Source: Botryotinia globosa (taxonomy: Eukaryota > Ascomycota > Leotiomycetes > Helotiales > Sclerotiniaceae). From it: DNA of 64,000 nt. The stretch covers positions 1,576,501 to 1,640,500 of the forward strand of contig RCSZ01000005.1 in the NCBI GenBank assembly GCA_014898425.1, given 5' to 3'. A program made the position numbers and the translations under genes. Of the stretch, positions 34,384 through 48,720 are shown piece by piece (position 1 is the stretch's first letter; each line of letters starts with the position of its first letter). The notes below the pieces were generated by a model. That model did not search any database, was not told where the DNA came from, and saw nothing but the letters and a program-made list of their open reading frames with translations.

Positions 34384-37300
34384 AAATCAATACAACATTC
34401 TAAAATCGAGATATCTTCGTATTTCCAACTTTATTATATAGAATTAACTTTTTATATTCTTTATAAACCTTTTCATTTAATTCAATAATTGTTTTTATAG
34501 TAATATTGCTAGGTGGTGGGTTTATAATACTGGATTGCTTTTTGTAATTATTAAATCTTAGATTTATATATTTATTGGATTTATAATCTTTATTCAATCT
34601 CAATTAATTTTATATAATTAAAAGAAAAAGAAATAGAATGAATATTCAAATGCTTTTTTTTTTTAAAGTTAATTATTATAATCAAAATATTATTTCGAAT
34701 ATATTAGATATTATTAAAAAGCAGTTTGATACTTTTGAATATAATATGAAAAGCAAATATACAATTATTATAGATCTTATAATATTATTTAATATCTTTA
34801 TAATATTTTATATAAATATATCTAATATAGTTTTTATAAAGAAATTCATTAGTTTTATAATTAATTTTGTAATTATTATTATCTTTATTAATATTACTAT
34901 TTTCTTTGTATTTTTCGATATTTATACCCAACCTTTTATTTATATTATATTTACTATTAACCCTAAAACCTTTATAAAAATAATTAAATCTAATAATATA
35001 AATAATATTAGAAATAATATATTCTTTAAATTTAAAAATATATAATCTAAGAAAATCTTTTATAATTTTATATTAGAAAAAAATTCTATTTTGAATTATA
35101 TTTAATATTAGGATTAGAAATTACTTGCTAAATATAAATCTTTAATTTTATTCAATTAATTCTTTATTTTTGCTTTTTGGTAATACTTTATAGAAATTAT
35201 TGAAAGTCTTTTTTTAATTAATATCTTAATAATCTTATTTATAATTATAAATTGTATTATTATTTTTATAATTAATAATATTTATAATTTACTTTATAAT
35301 AAATATAATTAATAAAAAGTATTGCAAATATTAAATATTATATTTCTAATTATTCTAAAGATTTAATATAATTATATAATTATAGAAGTTTCTATTTCCT
35401 TTATAAATCTAAATAATAAAACAATTATAATAAACGAAATCCTTATTTTCAATAAAACTTTTATACAAATAAAAAAACATTTAATTATTATCAAATCCTT
35501 TAATTATAAAGTTAGTGAATATTCTAATAGAATTATTTAGATTATTTTATTTATTGAAATAATTCATTTTTTCATTTTTTTAATATTAATAGTTCTTTTA
35601 AATTAATTGAAAAGAAATATATTATAATTTGATATAATCTAGGTTATTAAAAATATTGCTTTTTCTCTAAATGTAATCAATTTTTTTTTTATATTTATTA
35701 TAATTATTGAATAAATATATATAAAAAACTAATAAATACTAATTATATAATACTATTTAAATATATCAATTATTATAATTTATTTGAAATTAAATATAAT
35801 AAATATTCTATTATTTTTTAATATAAAAATGATATTATAGTATTCCCTATTAAAAACAAATTTAAAATTATTTGAAAGATAAAGAAAATTTAATACAAAA
35901 TAATTAATATATTTATTAAAATTTTTGAAATAAAAATACTTAATGTTTTTATAATTATAATTATAAAGTTTATTAACAAATATAAATATAATATTATTAT
36001 TATTTAATATAAATAGATTGAATCTATTTCTATTATTAATTAGATTCTAATTTAGGATTAAATATAAATTTTTGTAATTATAATCCAAATATAAGCTTTT
36101 ATAATTATAATCTAGATATTTATTCTTTCTCAAATAAAAATCCTTAAATTACATTTGAAAATAAATAAAAAAAAGAATAAAAATATTTCTTATTATATAT
36201 GGAACCTTAATAAACTGAATATATTTGATTTCGAAAAAATATTTTGTTAATATCAGTATAATATAATAGATTTTATAATAAAATCTATAGTTAATAAATC
36301 TAATAATATAATTTATAAATTTATTAGATTAATATTAATAAAAGTATTTTTATATATATAATAATTCTTATAGTTTTTAATATCTAATGAATTAATATTA
36401 TATATATTCAAAAACTTTAAATGATTATTAATATATAAATTCAAAAACTTTAAATGATTATTAATATATAAATTCAAAATTATTCAAATTATAATTGTTA
36501 TATTTTAATAAACTTTTGAAATATTAAGAATTCTGAAAAACTAAATTATTTTTGGATTATAATATATATATATAAAGATATTGATTTATATATATAATAA
36601 TATTATTTTATATATAATAAGAATTTTTTTTAGATTAATATAAATAGAAATATTATATTCAATTTATATTATTAATTGAATAATAATAAAATAATTGATT
36701 ATATATTATATTTAATTCTATTATTTTGATATTTAATAGGGGGTGATTTCAATATTTAATATTATATATTCGAATTAGGAATATAATTTAAATATAAGGA
36801 TTTGGATTTAGTATATTGATTCAATAATAATAATATAGATTTTATTAATATTCTTAATGAATTTATATATAAGACTAGCTATATTATTGATTTCATTTTT
36901 TCAAATATTTCTTTTATTAGAATTATTGTTAAAAAAGATATATATAATAATTCGGATTACAAAATATAAATCATTATTATTTTAAAATAGAGTATAATTC
37001 TATTAGAATAATATTATTATAGGATTTTAGAGATAAAGTTAAGAAAACTCTTTAATTTAATATATATTAATATAATCTGTTTTTCTAACTCCTTTTTTTT
37101 TATAAATGAAATTGTAATTAAGATATATATAATAAACTTTATAATAATAATAAATATTACTATTTATATAATTAATAAATCTAATAAAAGAAATAATAAA
37201 ACTATATTATAATAAATCTTTAAATACAAAAAAATATATTAAAATTATTTTTATGGATGTAATATTTTAAACAAGGATATCCTTTAAATAATTCAAACTT

Positions 37301-40300
37301 TTTATAGAATAATCTAATAAACAAAATATAATTATTAAAAAAATATTATAAATAAAGTCAAAAACAATAAGGAATTTTACAAAATTATTAATTAATATAA
37401 ATTAGAATTTAATCTAAAATCGCTTTTATTATTTATTAATGAAAATTTTATTGAAAATATTATAAAAAAGGTTAAGATTTTGTATAAAAAAGTCCTTGAT
37501 TATTTTAATACCTTTAATAATCTTAAATATAATTTCTTTGAAAATTGAAATAAATTAAATACTCTAAAATAATTTCAATCTATTTCAATAGAAAAGATTG
37601 AATATAATATTATTAGAGTTTCTAATATTTCTTTAGATATTAATTATATTATAATATAAATATTCAAGGTTTATTAATTAGTAATTGGTAATGCTTTATA
37701 TAAATTCTATAATTAATATTTAATATTCAATTTCATTTTATAAATCTAAAAGCTTATTAAAATAATTATATTATTCAAAATTAATAAAAAAAACAAATCC
37801 TTTATTTATTTCTAGCAATTAATTATATTTATTTTTTATATCTCAAAAAACCTAAAAAAAATTATAATTTATTATTTAATATAAATTATATTAATTAATA
37901 ATATTCTTAATCTATAATATAAAAAAACTCTTTCTAAAAGAATCGTTATAGATTTGATTGCTTATTTTATATATAATATAAAAGCTATCTTTTCCTAAAA
38001 ATTGAAAATTATTATAATTATTATAGATATCTAAAACACTTTTGATATATTTCTAAAATAAAGATTATTGAAAAGAATAATTAGATAAAACTAATCTTTA
38101 ACTTTTTTAAAATTAATTGATTTTTTTATTATTAATCAATATATTCAAATCTATTTAAAGAATTTAATTATATTTAATTATAGGATTATATATAGGATAT
38201 TATAAAGCTCTTTTTTCTTTTAAATTCTATATATATTATATTTGATTAAATTTATATTATAAAATATAAAATTATATTTTGAATATATTAATAATCTTTA
38301 TTTATATTAAACCTTTCAGTCTTTAAATATTAATATCTATATTCTAATAAATAATATAGAGAAGATTTTTAAATAAAGTAATAATAATAAGATTATTTTT
38401 GCTTTTAAGAAACTTGAAATAATCTATTTTATTAAAAAGAAAAGGGATTATATTTCTTTTTATATTATTAATAAAAAACTTATTATTATATCAATTATTA
38501 TAATCGAAAATAAAGTATAATTTGTTTTAAAATAATTCAAAGTTTAATTTAATAAAAAACTTTTCTTTAAAAGATATATAATTATAAGAATTATTAAAAT
38601 TTAAATAATAATATATTATATTTACAATTTTGTAAAAACAATTAATAATTCTTCAATTTTAGTTTTATATAAAGCTATTATTATTTATATTATTCTCTTT
38701 TTTATATATAAAATTGAAATATAATTTAATAATAAAACTAAACCACCTTATACTCAATATATTATCTATAATCTTATCATTTCTTTCTAAATAAATTAAT
38801 ATATCAATCTATTAAAACAAATACTTACTTTAATATTTAAAAATATACTTTTAATTTGAAAGATTATTTTAATAATTATTTCTTTTAGAAATATAAACAT
38901 TTTATTTATTAATATAATATTAAATAAAATTAAACTTTATTTTACTATATATATTCAATTAATAAATACCTCTTACTCTATAATCCATTGAATTATACCC
39001 TCACTTATTATTAGAAATAGAAGTATTAATTAATAACAAAAACCTAAAACCAAAATTCAATATTTAAAAATAATTCTTTTTAATATTATATATTCTATAT
39101 TATAGCTTCTATATTTCTTTCTAAAATATTAAATAAATTTAATAAAAAATATTAATAAGAAATTATTAATTATTAATTTCAAGAAATAATAATCTCATTT
39201 CCTTTTTAATAAGATTTTAATCTTTTCAAATAGTTTTGAATAAGTTGTTAATAAAAAAAGATTTATTAAATATAGATATACAATATATTAAAATAAAAAG
39301 TAAATTATTATTAACTCAGATTTAATTAACAATATCTTGTATATCTTCAATTCAAAGATAATCAGGATTTATATAAACTTTAAATATATTTTAAAAATCT
39401 CTTTATTTAATAAATAATACTTATAACTTTATATCAATAGCATTTTAATAATCTAATATTTATATAATAATATATCTGATTTTTTCTAATAAACTTTCTA
39501 TATTTATCAAAACATTATACAAATCTTTAATATCAAAATCCATTGGTTTTTTGAATATATAAATATTAAAAAAAACAAGATTATTAATAAACTCATTAAT
39601 CTTAAAGTTTAGAAACCTATTTAAAACCTAGAATTTGTTTTTATATTTATTATCAATAGAATAAAGATTATTATCAAAAAGCTTTATAATTAAACAAAAT
39701 AGTTTTAATAAAAAAAACAATAATCTATTTTTTCAGATATTTATAATAAATGAAATCTTATTTATATAATTAAATTTTCTTCAAAATTGAATTCATTAAA
39801 AAAGATATTATATTATATTCTAATTATATATATAGAATATAAAGATTTTATATAATATTACAAAAAATTCTAATATCAAAACATTAATTTGAAATATTCC
39901 TATAATTATTAGAAGATTCCTAAATATTTAATATTATATTATAAATCGCTAATTCAATTTAGAAAATAATTTAAACAATTACTTTTATTTCTATCCTTAT
40001 TAATAATAGAAAGTTTTAGTTATCTCTTATTTTTAATATTACAACTATTAATATTAACCAAATTCTTCGAAATTATTTGATTTTATACTAGCATTTGCTT
40101 CTATTAAAAGTATTTGATTATCTTTTTTTCTTTTTCTTTTTTCTTTTTCTTTTTTTTTAATTGGATTTTGCTTTTCCCTTATTTAATTTAAAATAATAAT
40201 TAAAGAATATAATAGAAATACTATCTAATATTCATATATTTTATAAATATATATTTTTATAATTTATATTTGTTTATTTCTAAAGAATTATATCTAATTT

Positions 40301-40505
40301 TTTAGAATTCTAGAAATACTATTAATCTTATTTCAACTAACGAAGGAGGAGTTATTCAAATAAATTCTAATCCTTATATATATAAATTGTTTTCTAAAAT
40401 ATTAGATAAATCTATAGCTTAATATATCCCTATACTCCTTGGAAGGTTTCTAGGGTTGGCTTTAAGCTGGCTCAATGAATATTAATAAATATTATTACTA
40501 CTACT
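34384..40505 (+). mobile_element. LINE A: youngest, innermost full-length LINE
   Basis: The 5' end is AAATCAATACAACATTC at 34,384 and the tail is (TAC)n, ending at about 40,505. It is flanked by a perfect 11 bp target duplication AAGACTTCTTC (34,373-34,383 and 40,506-40,516) lying in LINE B. The length is 6.12 kb. The RT region near 38,170-38,360 reads with stops at family positions. It is heavily RIP-mutated despite being the last to insert here. Confidence 0.88.
34638..35045 (+). pseudogene. LINE ORF1 N-terminal remnant (LINE A)
   Basis: 135 codons remain open from an ATG about 255 bp after the LINE 5' end, starting MNIQMLFFFKVNYYNQN. The same start and sequence occur in LINE B at 30,840 (MNIQILSFFKIDCYNQN) and, without the ATG, in LINE F near 56,950, so this is a real family frame. 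In Tad-like elements ORF1 encodes an RNA-binding, gag-like protein. The Ile/Phe/Asn excess here is a RIP effect, and Thr, Ala, Ser and Asp codons have probably been lost. It is not functional. Confidence 0.6.
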
Positions 40506-43500
40506 AAGACTTCTTCTTTTCTTTAGTTTTATATATACTATATCTAGCTGAGTTTATATTATAAGATACAAAGCTATACTTTGGATATGTTAATAATCTC
40601 TGTTTGTATTGGGCCTTTTAGTCTTTGAATATCAATATCTATATTTTAGCAAACAATATAAAAAAAATCCTTGAATAAGATAATAATAATAAGATTGTCT
40701 TTGTTTTCGAGAAACTCGAAATGATTTATTTTATTAAAAAGAAAGGGGATTATATTCCTTTTTGTATTATTAATAAAAAGCTTAATATTATATTAATCAT
40801 TATAACTGAAAATAAAATATAATTTGTTTTAAAATGATTTAGAGTTTAATTCAATAGAAAACTCTTTTTTAAAAGATATATAGTTATAAAGATTATCAAA
40901 ATTTAAATAATAATATATTATATTTATAATTTTATAAAAATAATCAATAGTTTTCTAATTTGAGTTTTATATAAAATTATTATTATTTATATTATTCTTT
41001 TTTTATATACAAAATTGAAATATAATTTGATAATAAAACAAAATCGTCTTGTATTTAATATATTATTTATAACTTTATTATCTCTTTTTAAATAGATTAA
41101 GATATCAACCTATTGAAATAAATATTTGCTTTAATATTCAAGAATATATTTCCAATTTAAAAGATTATTTTAATAATTATTATTTTTAGAAATATAGATA
41201 TTTCATTTATTGATATAATATTAAATAAAATCAAGTTTTGTTTTATTATATATATTTAATTAATAAATATCTTTTATTTTATAATCTATTGGATTATATT
41301 TCTATTTATTATTAAGAATAGAGGTATTGATTAATAATAAAAATCTAAAATTAAAATTCAATATTTAAAAATAATTCTTTTTAATATTACATATTTCACA
41401 TTACAACCCTCACATTTCTCTTTAAAATATTAAATAAATCCAATAGAGAATATTGATAAGAAAATAATAATTATTAATTTTAAAAAATAATGATTTCATT
41501 TTTCTTTTGATAAAATTTTAATCTTTTCAAATAATTCTAAACAAATTATTAATAAAAAAAAACTTATTGAATATAAATATACAATATATTAGAATAAAAA
41601 GTAAATCGTTATTAACTCAAATTCAATTAATAATATCTTATATATTTTCGATTTAGAAATAATTAGAGTTCATATAAATCTCAAGTATATTTTAAGAATT
41701 CTTTTATTTAATAGATAATATTTATAGTTTTATATTAATAATACTTTAATAATCTAATATCTATATAATAATATATTCGATTTTTTTTAATAAATCTTTT
41801 ATATTTATTAAAATACTATATAAATCTTTGATATTAGGATTTATTAATCTTCTAAATATACAAATATTAAGAGAAATGAAACCATTAATAAACTTACTAA
41901 TTTTAAAATCTATAAACTTATTTGAAATCTAGGATTTATTTCAATATCTATTATTAATAGAATAAAGATTATTATCAAAAGATTTTATAATCAAACAAAA
42001 TAATTTTAATAAAAAAAACAATAATTTTTTTTTCAAATATTTATAATAAATAAAATCTTATTTATACAATTAAATTTCCTTTAAAATTAAATTTATCAAA
42101 AAAAATATTATATTATATTTTAATTATATATATAAAATATAAGGATTTTATATAATACTATAGAAAATTCTAATACTAAAATACTAACTTAGAATATTCC
42201 TACAATTATTAAAAGATTTCTAAGTATTTAATATTTCATTATAAATTGCTAATTTAATTTGAAAAATAATCTAAATAATTATTTTTATTCTTATCTTTAT
42301 TAATAACAAAAAACCTTAGTTATCTTTTATTTCTAATATTATAATCATTAATATTAATCGAATTCTTCAAAATCATTCAATTCTATACTAGCATTTACCT
42401 TTATTAAAAATACCCAATTACCTTTTTCTCTTTTTCTCTTTTCTTTTTCTTTTTTCTTAATTGAATTCTACTTTTTCCTTATCTAATTTAAAATAGTAAT
42501 TAAAAAATATAATAAAAATATTATCTAATATTTATATATTTTATAAATATATATCCTTATAACTTATATTTATTTATTTCTAAAAAATTATATTTGATTT
42601 TTTAGAATCCTAGAAATACTATTAGTTTTATTTCAATTAATAAAAAAGAAATTATTTAAATAAACTTTAATTCTTATATATATAAATTGTTTTTTAAAAT
42701 ATTAAATAAATCTATAATTTAATATATCTCTATACCTTTCAAACGGTTCCCAGAGTTGGCTTTAAACCAGCTTGATGAATGTTAATAAATACTACTACTA
42801 CTATTACTATAAAGCTGACCCTAGGAATCTTCCAAGGGATGAATATAGGAATATATTAAGCGATGAATTTAAGATATTATTAGAAAAAGCAGATTATATA
42901 TATAAAAATTAAAGAGTTTATTTGAATAATTCCTTTTTTATTAATTGAAATACGATTAATAATATTTACAGATTTCGAAAAATCAAAGTTAATTCTGAAA
43001 ATCGATGAGAGTACATTATACAAGTAAATATCTATATAAATGTTTGAAATTGATATATATATATATATAAGAACGAATTCCGATTATTATTTCAATTATT
43101 ATTTTAAAGATATAGGAAAAATAAGGCTTTTAAAAAAGAAAAGAAAGAAGAAAAGAAAGAAAGGGAATACCTTTAATAAATGAAAATATTAAAATACATA
43201 ATTGTTCTGATTTTAACAATTTAAATTATCATACATCTTTTGAAAACAAAATTATAATTAAATTATATCCCTGATTACTTTATGATTAATTACACTCCTT
43301 TTTCAATAATAATAAATATTATAATAATATCTCTATTAATCATATAATAAAATATATAATTACCTTTTTTTTCAAATCAAATATATCATTTCGAATTTCT
43401 CAAAAATAAATGTAATTCTACTATTATTTTAGAATTTTAGAATTTTCCCTATGTTATTTATTAAAATAAGAATATTAGAATTTAGATATTTGAAGGCTTA

Positions 43501-43760
43501 ATAAAAATATAGATTATTAGTATACTCAAAATAAAGCTTAATATTTTGTAAAATAAACTTTATCAAATATAGTATATATAATATTAAAAAAAGGTTCAAA
43601 ATATTTCATATTTTATATTATAATTGAAAATAATAAAATTCTTTAATTGTATTTAAAGAAATTAATTGATAAGAAAAGAATCTTTCAATTTTAAAAAGAT
43701 TAAAAATGAACGTTGTTTAATTATTCATTTTAATAATTATTATTTCCAAAAAATATCTAA

Positions 43761-46738
43761 GTAGTAGTAGTAATAGTAGTAGTATTTATTAACATTTATT
43801 AAGCGAGTTTAAAGCCAATCTTGAGAATCTCCTAAGGGATATAGGAATATATTAAGCTTTAAACTTATTTAATATTTTAAAAAACAATTTATATATATAA
43901 AAATTAAGGTTTATTTAAATAATTTCTTTTCTATTAATTAAAATAGAATTAATAATATTTTCAGAATTCTAAAAAGTTAGATATAATTTTTTAGAAATAA
44001 ATAAATATAAGCTATAAGAATATATATTTACAAAATATATTAATATTGAAAAGAATTTTTATTATATTTTTTAATTATTATTTAAATTAGATAAGGGAAT
44101 AGTAGAGTTCGATTAAAAAGAAAGAAAAAGAAAAAGAAAAAGAAAAAGAAGGAAAGAGATAATTAAATATTCTTAGTGAAGATAGATATTAATATAAAAT
44201 TAAATGATTTTAAAGAATTTAATTAATATTAATAATTATAATATTAAAAACGAGAGATAATTAAAGCTTTTTGTTGTCAATAAAGATGAAAATAAAAGTG
44301 ATTGTTTAAACTATTTTCTGAATTGAATTAGTGATTTATAATATAATATTAAATATTTAAAAGTTTTCTAATAATTATAGGAATATTTCAAATTAATATT
44401 TTGATATTAAAACTTTTTATAATATTATATAAAATCCTTATATTTTATATATATAGCTAAAATATAATATAATATTTTTCTTAGTAAATCTAATTCTAAA
44501 AAAAGTTTAATTATATAGATAAGATTCTATTTATTATAAATATTTAAAAATATAAATTATTATTTCTTTTATTAAAATTACTTCATTTAATTACAAAACT
44601 CTTTGATAATAATCCCTATCCTATTGATAATAAATATTAAAATAAATTCTAGATTTTAAATAAATTTATAAACTCTAAAGTTAATAAATTCATTAACAAT
44701 CTTGTTTTTTTTAATATTTATATATCCAGAGGATTAGCAAATTCTAATATCAAAGATTTGTATAATATTTTAATAAATATAAAAAGCTTATTGAAAAAAG
44801 TTAAATATATTATTATATAAATATTAGATTATTAAAATATTATTAATATAAAGCTATAAATATTATTTATTAAATAAAAAAATCTTTAAAATATATTTAA
44901 AATTTATATAAATTCTAATTACTTTTGAATTGAAAATATATAAAATATTATTAATTAAATTTAAATTAATAATAATTTGCTTTTTATTCTAATATATTAT
45001 ATATTTATATTTAATAAATCTCTTTTTATGAATGATTTATTTAGAATTATCTGAGAAAATTGAGATTTTATTAAAAAAAAAATAAGATTATTATTTTTTG
45101 AAATTAATAATTGTTGTTTTTTTATTAATATTTTTTATTAAATTCATTTAATATTCTAAAAAGAAATATAAAGGTTATAGTGTGAAGTACATAATATTAA
45201 AAAGAATTATTCTTAAATACTGAATGTTGGTTTTAGATTTTTATTATTAATCAATATTTTTATTCCTGATAATGAATAAGAATATAATCTAATGGATTAT
45301 AGAGTAAAAGATATTTATTAATTGAATATATATAATAAAATAAAACTTAGTTTTATTTAATATTGTATTAATAAATAGAATATCTATATTTCTAAAAAAG
45401 AATTATTAAAATAATCTTTTAAATTGGAAATATATTTCTAAATATTAAAACAAATATTTATTTTAATAAATCAATATATCAATTTATTCAAAAAGAAATA
45501 ATAAGATTGTAAATAATATATTAAATATAAAATAGTTTTATTCTATTATCAAATTATATTTTGATTTTATATATAAAAAAAGAAACAATATAAATAATAA
45601 TAACTTCATATAAAACTAAAACTAAAAAACCATTAATTATTTTTATAAAATTATAAATATAAAATATTATTATTCAAACTTTAATAACTTTTATAATAAT
45701 ATATTTTTAAAAAAGAGTTTTCTATTAAATTAAATTTCAAATTATTTTAAAACAAATTATATTTTATTTTCAATTATAATAATCAATATAATAATAAGCT
45801 TTTTATTAATAATACAAAAAAGAATATAATCTCTTTTCTTTTTAATAAAATAGATTATTTCAAATTTCTCAAAAATAAAGATAATTTTATTATTATCATT
45901 TTATTCAAGAATCTTCTTTATATTATTCATTAAAATAAAAACATTGGAATTTAGAGATTGAAAGATTCAATATAAATAAAGATTATTAATATATTCAAAG
46001 TGTAATTCTATATTCTATAATATAAACTTAACTAAATATAATATATATAAAATTAAAAAGAAAAAAGAGTTTTATAATATTCTATATATAATTCTATAAT
46101 TAAATATAATTAATTTTTTTAAATAGATTCGAATATATTAATTAATAAGGAAAAAATCGATTAATTTCAAAAGAATTAGAAATTAATTTTATCTAATTAT
46201 TCTTTTTAATAATCTTTATTTTAAAAATATATTAAAAATATTTTAAATATTTATAATGATTATAATAACTTTTAATCCTTAGAAAAAAATAGTTTTTATA
46301 TTATATATAAAACAGGCAATTAGATTTATAACAATTTTTTTAAGGAGAATTTTTTTATATCATAAACTGAGAATATTATTGATTAATATAGTTTATATTA
46401 AATAATAAATTATAATTCTTTTCAAATCTTTTGAAATATGAAAAATAAATATAATTAATTATCAAAAGTAAATAAAGGATTTATTCTTTTTATTTACCTT
46501 AAATAATATAATTATTTTAGTAAGTTTTCAGATTTATAAAATAAAACTAAATATTAGATATTAATTATAAAGTTTATATAAAATATTATTAATCATTAAT
46601 TAATAAATCTTAAATATTTATATTATAATATAATTGATATCTAATAAAATATTAAAAACCCTAATAATATTATATTCAATCTTTTTTATTGAAATAAATT
46701 GAAATAATTTTAGAATACCCAATTTATTCCAATTTTAT
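43761..46738 (-). mobile_element. LINE D: 5'-truncated LINE inserted into LINE C
   Basis: The (TAG)n tail begins at 43,761, after LINE C sequence ending AATATCTAA. The body matches the LINE at 20,956-27,052 from its 3' end through the RT region (about 45.9-46.2 kb) and stops at about 46,738 (ATTCCAATTTT). LINE C 5' sequence follows. A clear target duplication could not be found, perhaps because of RIP. Confidence 0.7.
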
Positions 46739-47672
46739 TTACAATTGAAAAATTTGATATAAATTGAATTTTCTTTAATTTGAATATATGTTTTATTGAT
46801 AATAAGTCTATTAATAATAAATCTTCATTATTTAAATTTAAAAATGAAATATGGATTTTCATAATAATATAATTATATTAATTTTGGAAATAATTAGAAA
46901 TAGAATATTTAATATTTATAGAATTATTCATTAACTAAATTTATCAAAGAATAAATCATAAATATTATTATTTATTGAAAGAAAAATTCAATTTATAATT
47001 ATAAATATTATATTCAAAATATCAATTAGAAAAAGATCCTTAATGATTTTTATGAATCTTTATTATGAAAAAAAAACAGAAAATCAATTAAATAAAATAA
47101 AAGGTCTATTTTATATTAATGATTTTTGATTCTAATATTATATAGAAATGAAAATAATATTTTATTTAATATAAATTATAAAAAGTCTTTTTAAATAATA
47201 TAATTCAGAGTTTACTAAATATTCTTTTTCCTGAAGTTTTTGTTATTATTAAATATTATTATTTTTCTAATTTTTTCAAAACTAATAAGAAGTACAATAT
47301 AAATTAAATATTAAATATAAATATTTATTTAAAATATCATAAAGGAATTGTATAAAATTATAAGATTTGAAACAATTATATATTTGTTTTTAATATTATA
47401 TTCGAAAAAAAAAAAAAAATTTATCTTTTTACATTTTTTGTTTATATATTTCATGTTACTATTAATTAAAAATTATAGGATTTTTGAATATATATATTTA
47501 GAATTTTGTAATAAAAAAAAATTCAGGATTTTAAATTTATTATTTAATAATATTGTTATAAAGAAAATTATCAGATTGAATAAAAAGATATAAAGAAATA
47601 TAAAGAGTATTTTTATAAACTTCAAAATTGAAATTCCAAAGATATTTCAATATTTGGTTGTTTTATTGGTCT

Positions 47673-47800
47673 GTATTTTTTTATTCTAGATACTCCGGAT
47701 TTGCAAGAATTTCAGACTTCAAGTATTTTCTAATTTTCTAACCATTTAGATATTTAAATTTTTTAGGATTTTGAATATTATATATTAGCGGAATATTATT
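47673..47800. other. 5' flank of LINE C
   Basis: A short mixed segment containing TACTCCGGATTTGCAAGAAT, less degraded than its neighbours. It leads into the satellite-like region. No gene. Confidence 0.35.
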
Positions 47801-48720
47801 GTATTTTGATATTATAGATTTGATATATTTTCAAAATTAAAAACTGAAAAAAAGAGGGGATAAAATCTTATTATCAAATATGAAATACTATTGAATTTTA
47901 AAATTATAGGTTTTATATAATTTATATATTTTTGAAAAAATAATGATTTCCAAAATTGAAAACCAAAAAAGGAGGGAGTATACCCCCATTTTTAAATACA
48001 AATCATTATTCTACTAAAAGCGAATTATTTTCTGTTGGATTTTAAAATTTTAGAATTTCGGATTCTGAAAGTATTAATTTTATTAACTTAGATTTTCTGA
48101 TATTTTTAGCTTTTTGGGAATTTTGAAGATTATATTTTATTAAAAGGTTATTAAATATTATATTATTAAAGAAGAAATAGTTTTTGGAATAAAAAATTAA
48201 AAAGAACAAGATAAATTTTATTAAATATAAATTATTATTTTATTAAAAACAAATTAGTTTTTCTTTTCCAATCTTTTGAATCTTTTAAATTTTCAAATTT
48301 TGAAATTTTTAGATTTTAAAAGTATTGGTTTGATTAATTTATAAAATTTATTATTTTTAGGATTTCAGGATTTTGAATATCATATATTAACAAAACACTA
48401 TCAAATTCCTTCTAAGATTTTCAAGATTTTTAGAATTTTCAGGATTTCCAGCACTTTAGATTTTAAAAGTTTTATTTTTATATATTTATAAAAAACAAAC
48501 AATTTTCAATAACAAAAATCGAAAAAAGGAAAGCAAAATTTTATTATCATATATAAATTATTATATTATTGAAAATGAATCAATTTATTTCCTTTTGAAA
48601 TTTCAAATTTTTTTAAGGATTTCAAACTTTGAATTTTAGATCTTGGATTAACTTTTAAACTTTAGAATTTGAATTAATTTTTAGCACTTTCATATTATAA
48701 TACAATTTTTAAATTGAAAA
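47801..48720. repeat. Cluster of AT satellite-like cores
   Basis: At least four irregularly spaced copies (near 47,850, 47,965, 48,198 and 48,515) of a core of the type GAAAAAAGGAGNGNA, then AATTTTATTATCAAATA and TAAATTATTATTTTATTAAAA, each followed by TTTTAGAATTTC-rich sequence. The same core occurs in the reverse orientation near 29,100, 55,960, 56,190 and 63,810. Spacing is uneven, so it is not a simple tandem satellite. Confidence 0.55.

Larger units (their letters stand above)
30588..42807 (+). mobile_element. LINE B: full-length Tad-like LINE, split by LINE A
   Basis: The 5' end AGATCGACACAACATTCC is at 30,588. The body runs to 34,383, resumes at 40,517 and ends in (TAC)n at about 42,807; the two parts total about 6.09 kb. 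It has a 14 bp target duplication with one C/T difference. ORF1 starts at the ATG at 30,840 (97 codons still open; the longer relative is at 34,638). The RT frame is cut by LINE A inside its QGSPLSP motif and resumes with FFSFIYTISS and YKAILWIC-like degraded sequence from 40,517. This copy is C-poor and keeps its G. Confidence 0.85.
30532..47672 (-). mobile_element. LINE C: oldest, outer element of a four-LINE nest
   Basis: A minus-strand LINE in at least three pieces: 30,532-30,587 (tail and last about 55 bp), 42,822-43,760 and about 46,740-47,672 (5' end, GGTTGTTTTATTGGTCT). Between the pieces lie LINE B (with LINE A inside) and LINE D. The first junction is proven because TATAAAGCTGACTC (30,574-30,587) and TATAAAGCTGACCC (42,808-42,821) are the duplicated target within its 3' end. 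C also has internal deletions: its pieces sum to about 1.9 kb of a 6.1 kb element. The + frame at 47,348-47,593 is an antisense shadow of ORF1. Confidence 0.75.

Noticed and set aside
34400..34603. Conserved-looking antisense ORF at the 5' end of the LINEs (67 codons, minus strand; related frames at 47.5 and 20.9 kb)
   Set aside because: The opposite (sense) frame is equally readable once RIP stops are allowed, and RIP removes stops asymmetrically. ORF1 further downstream shows the same mirror effect. Treated as a shadow.
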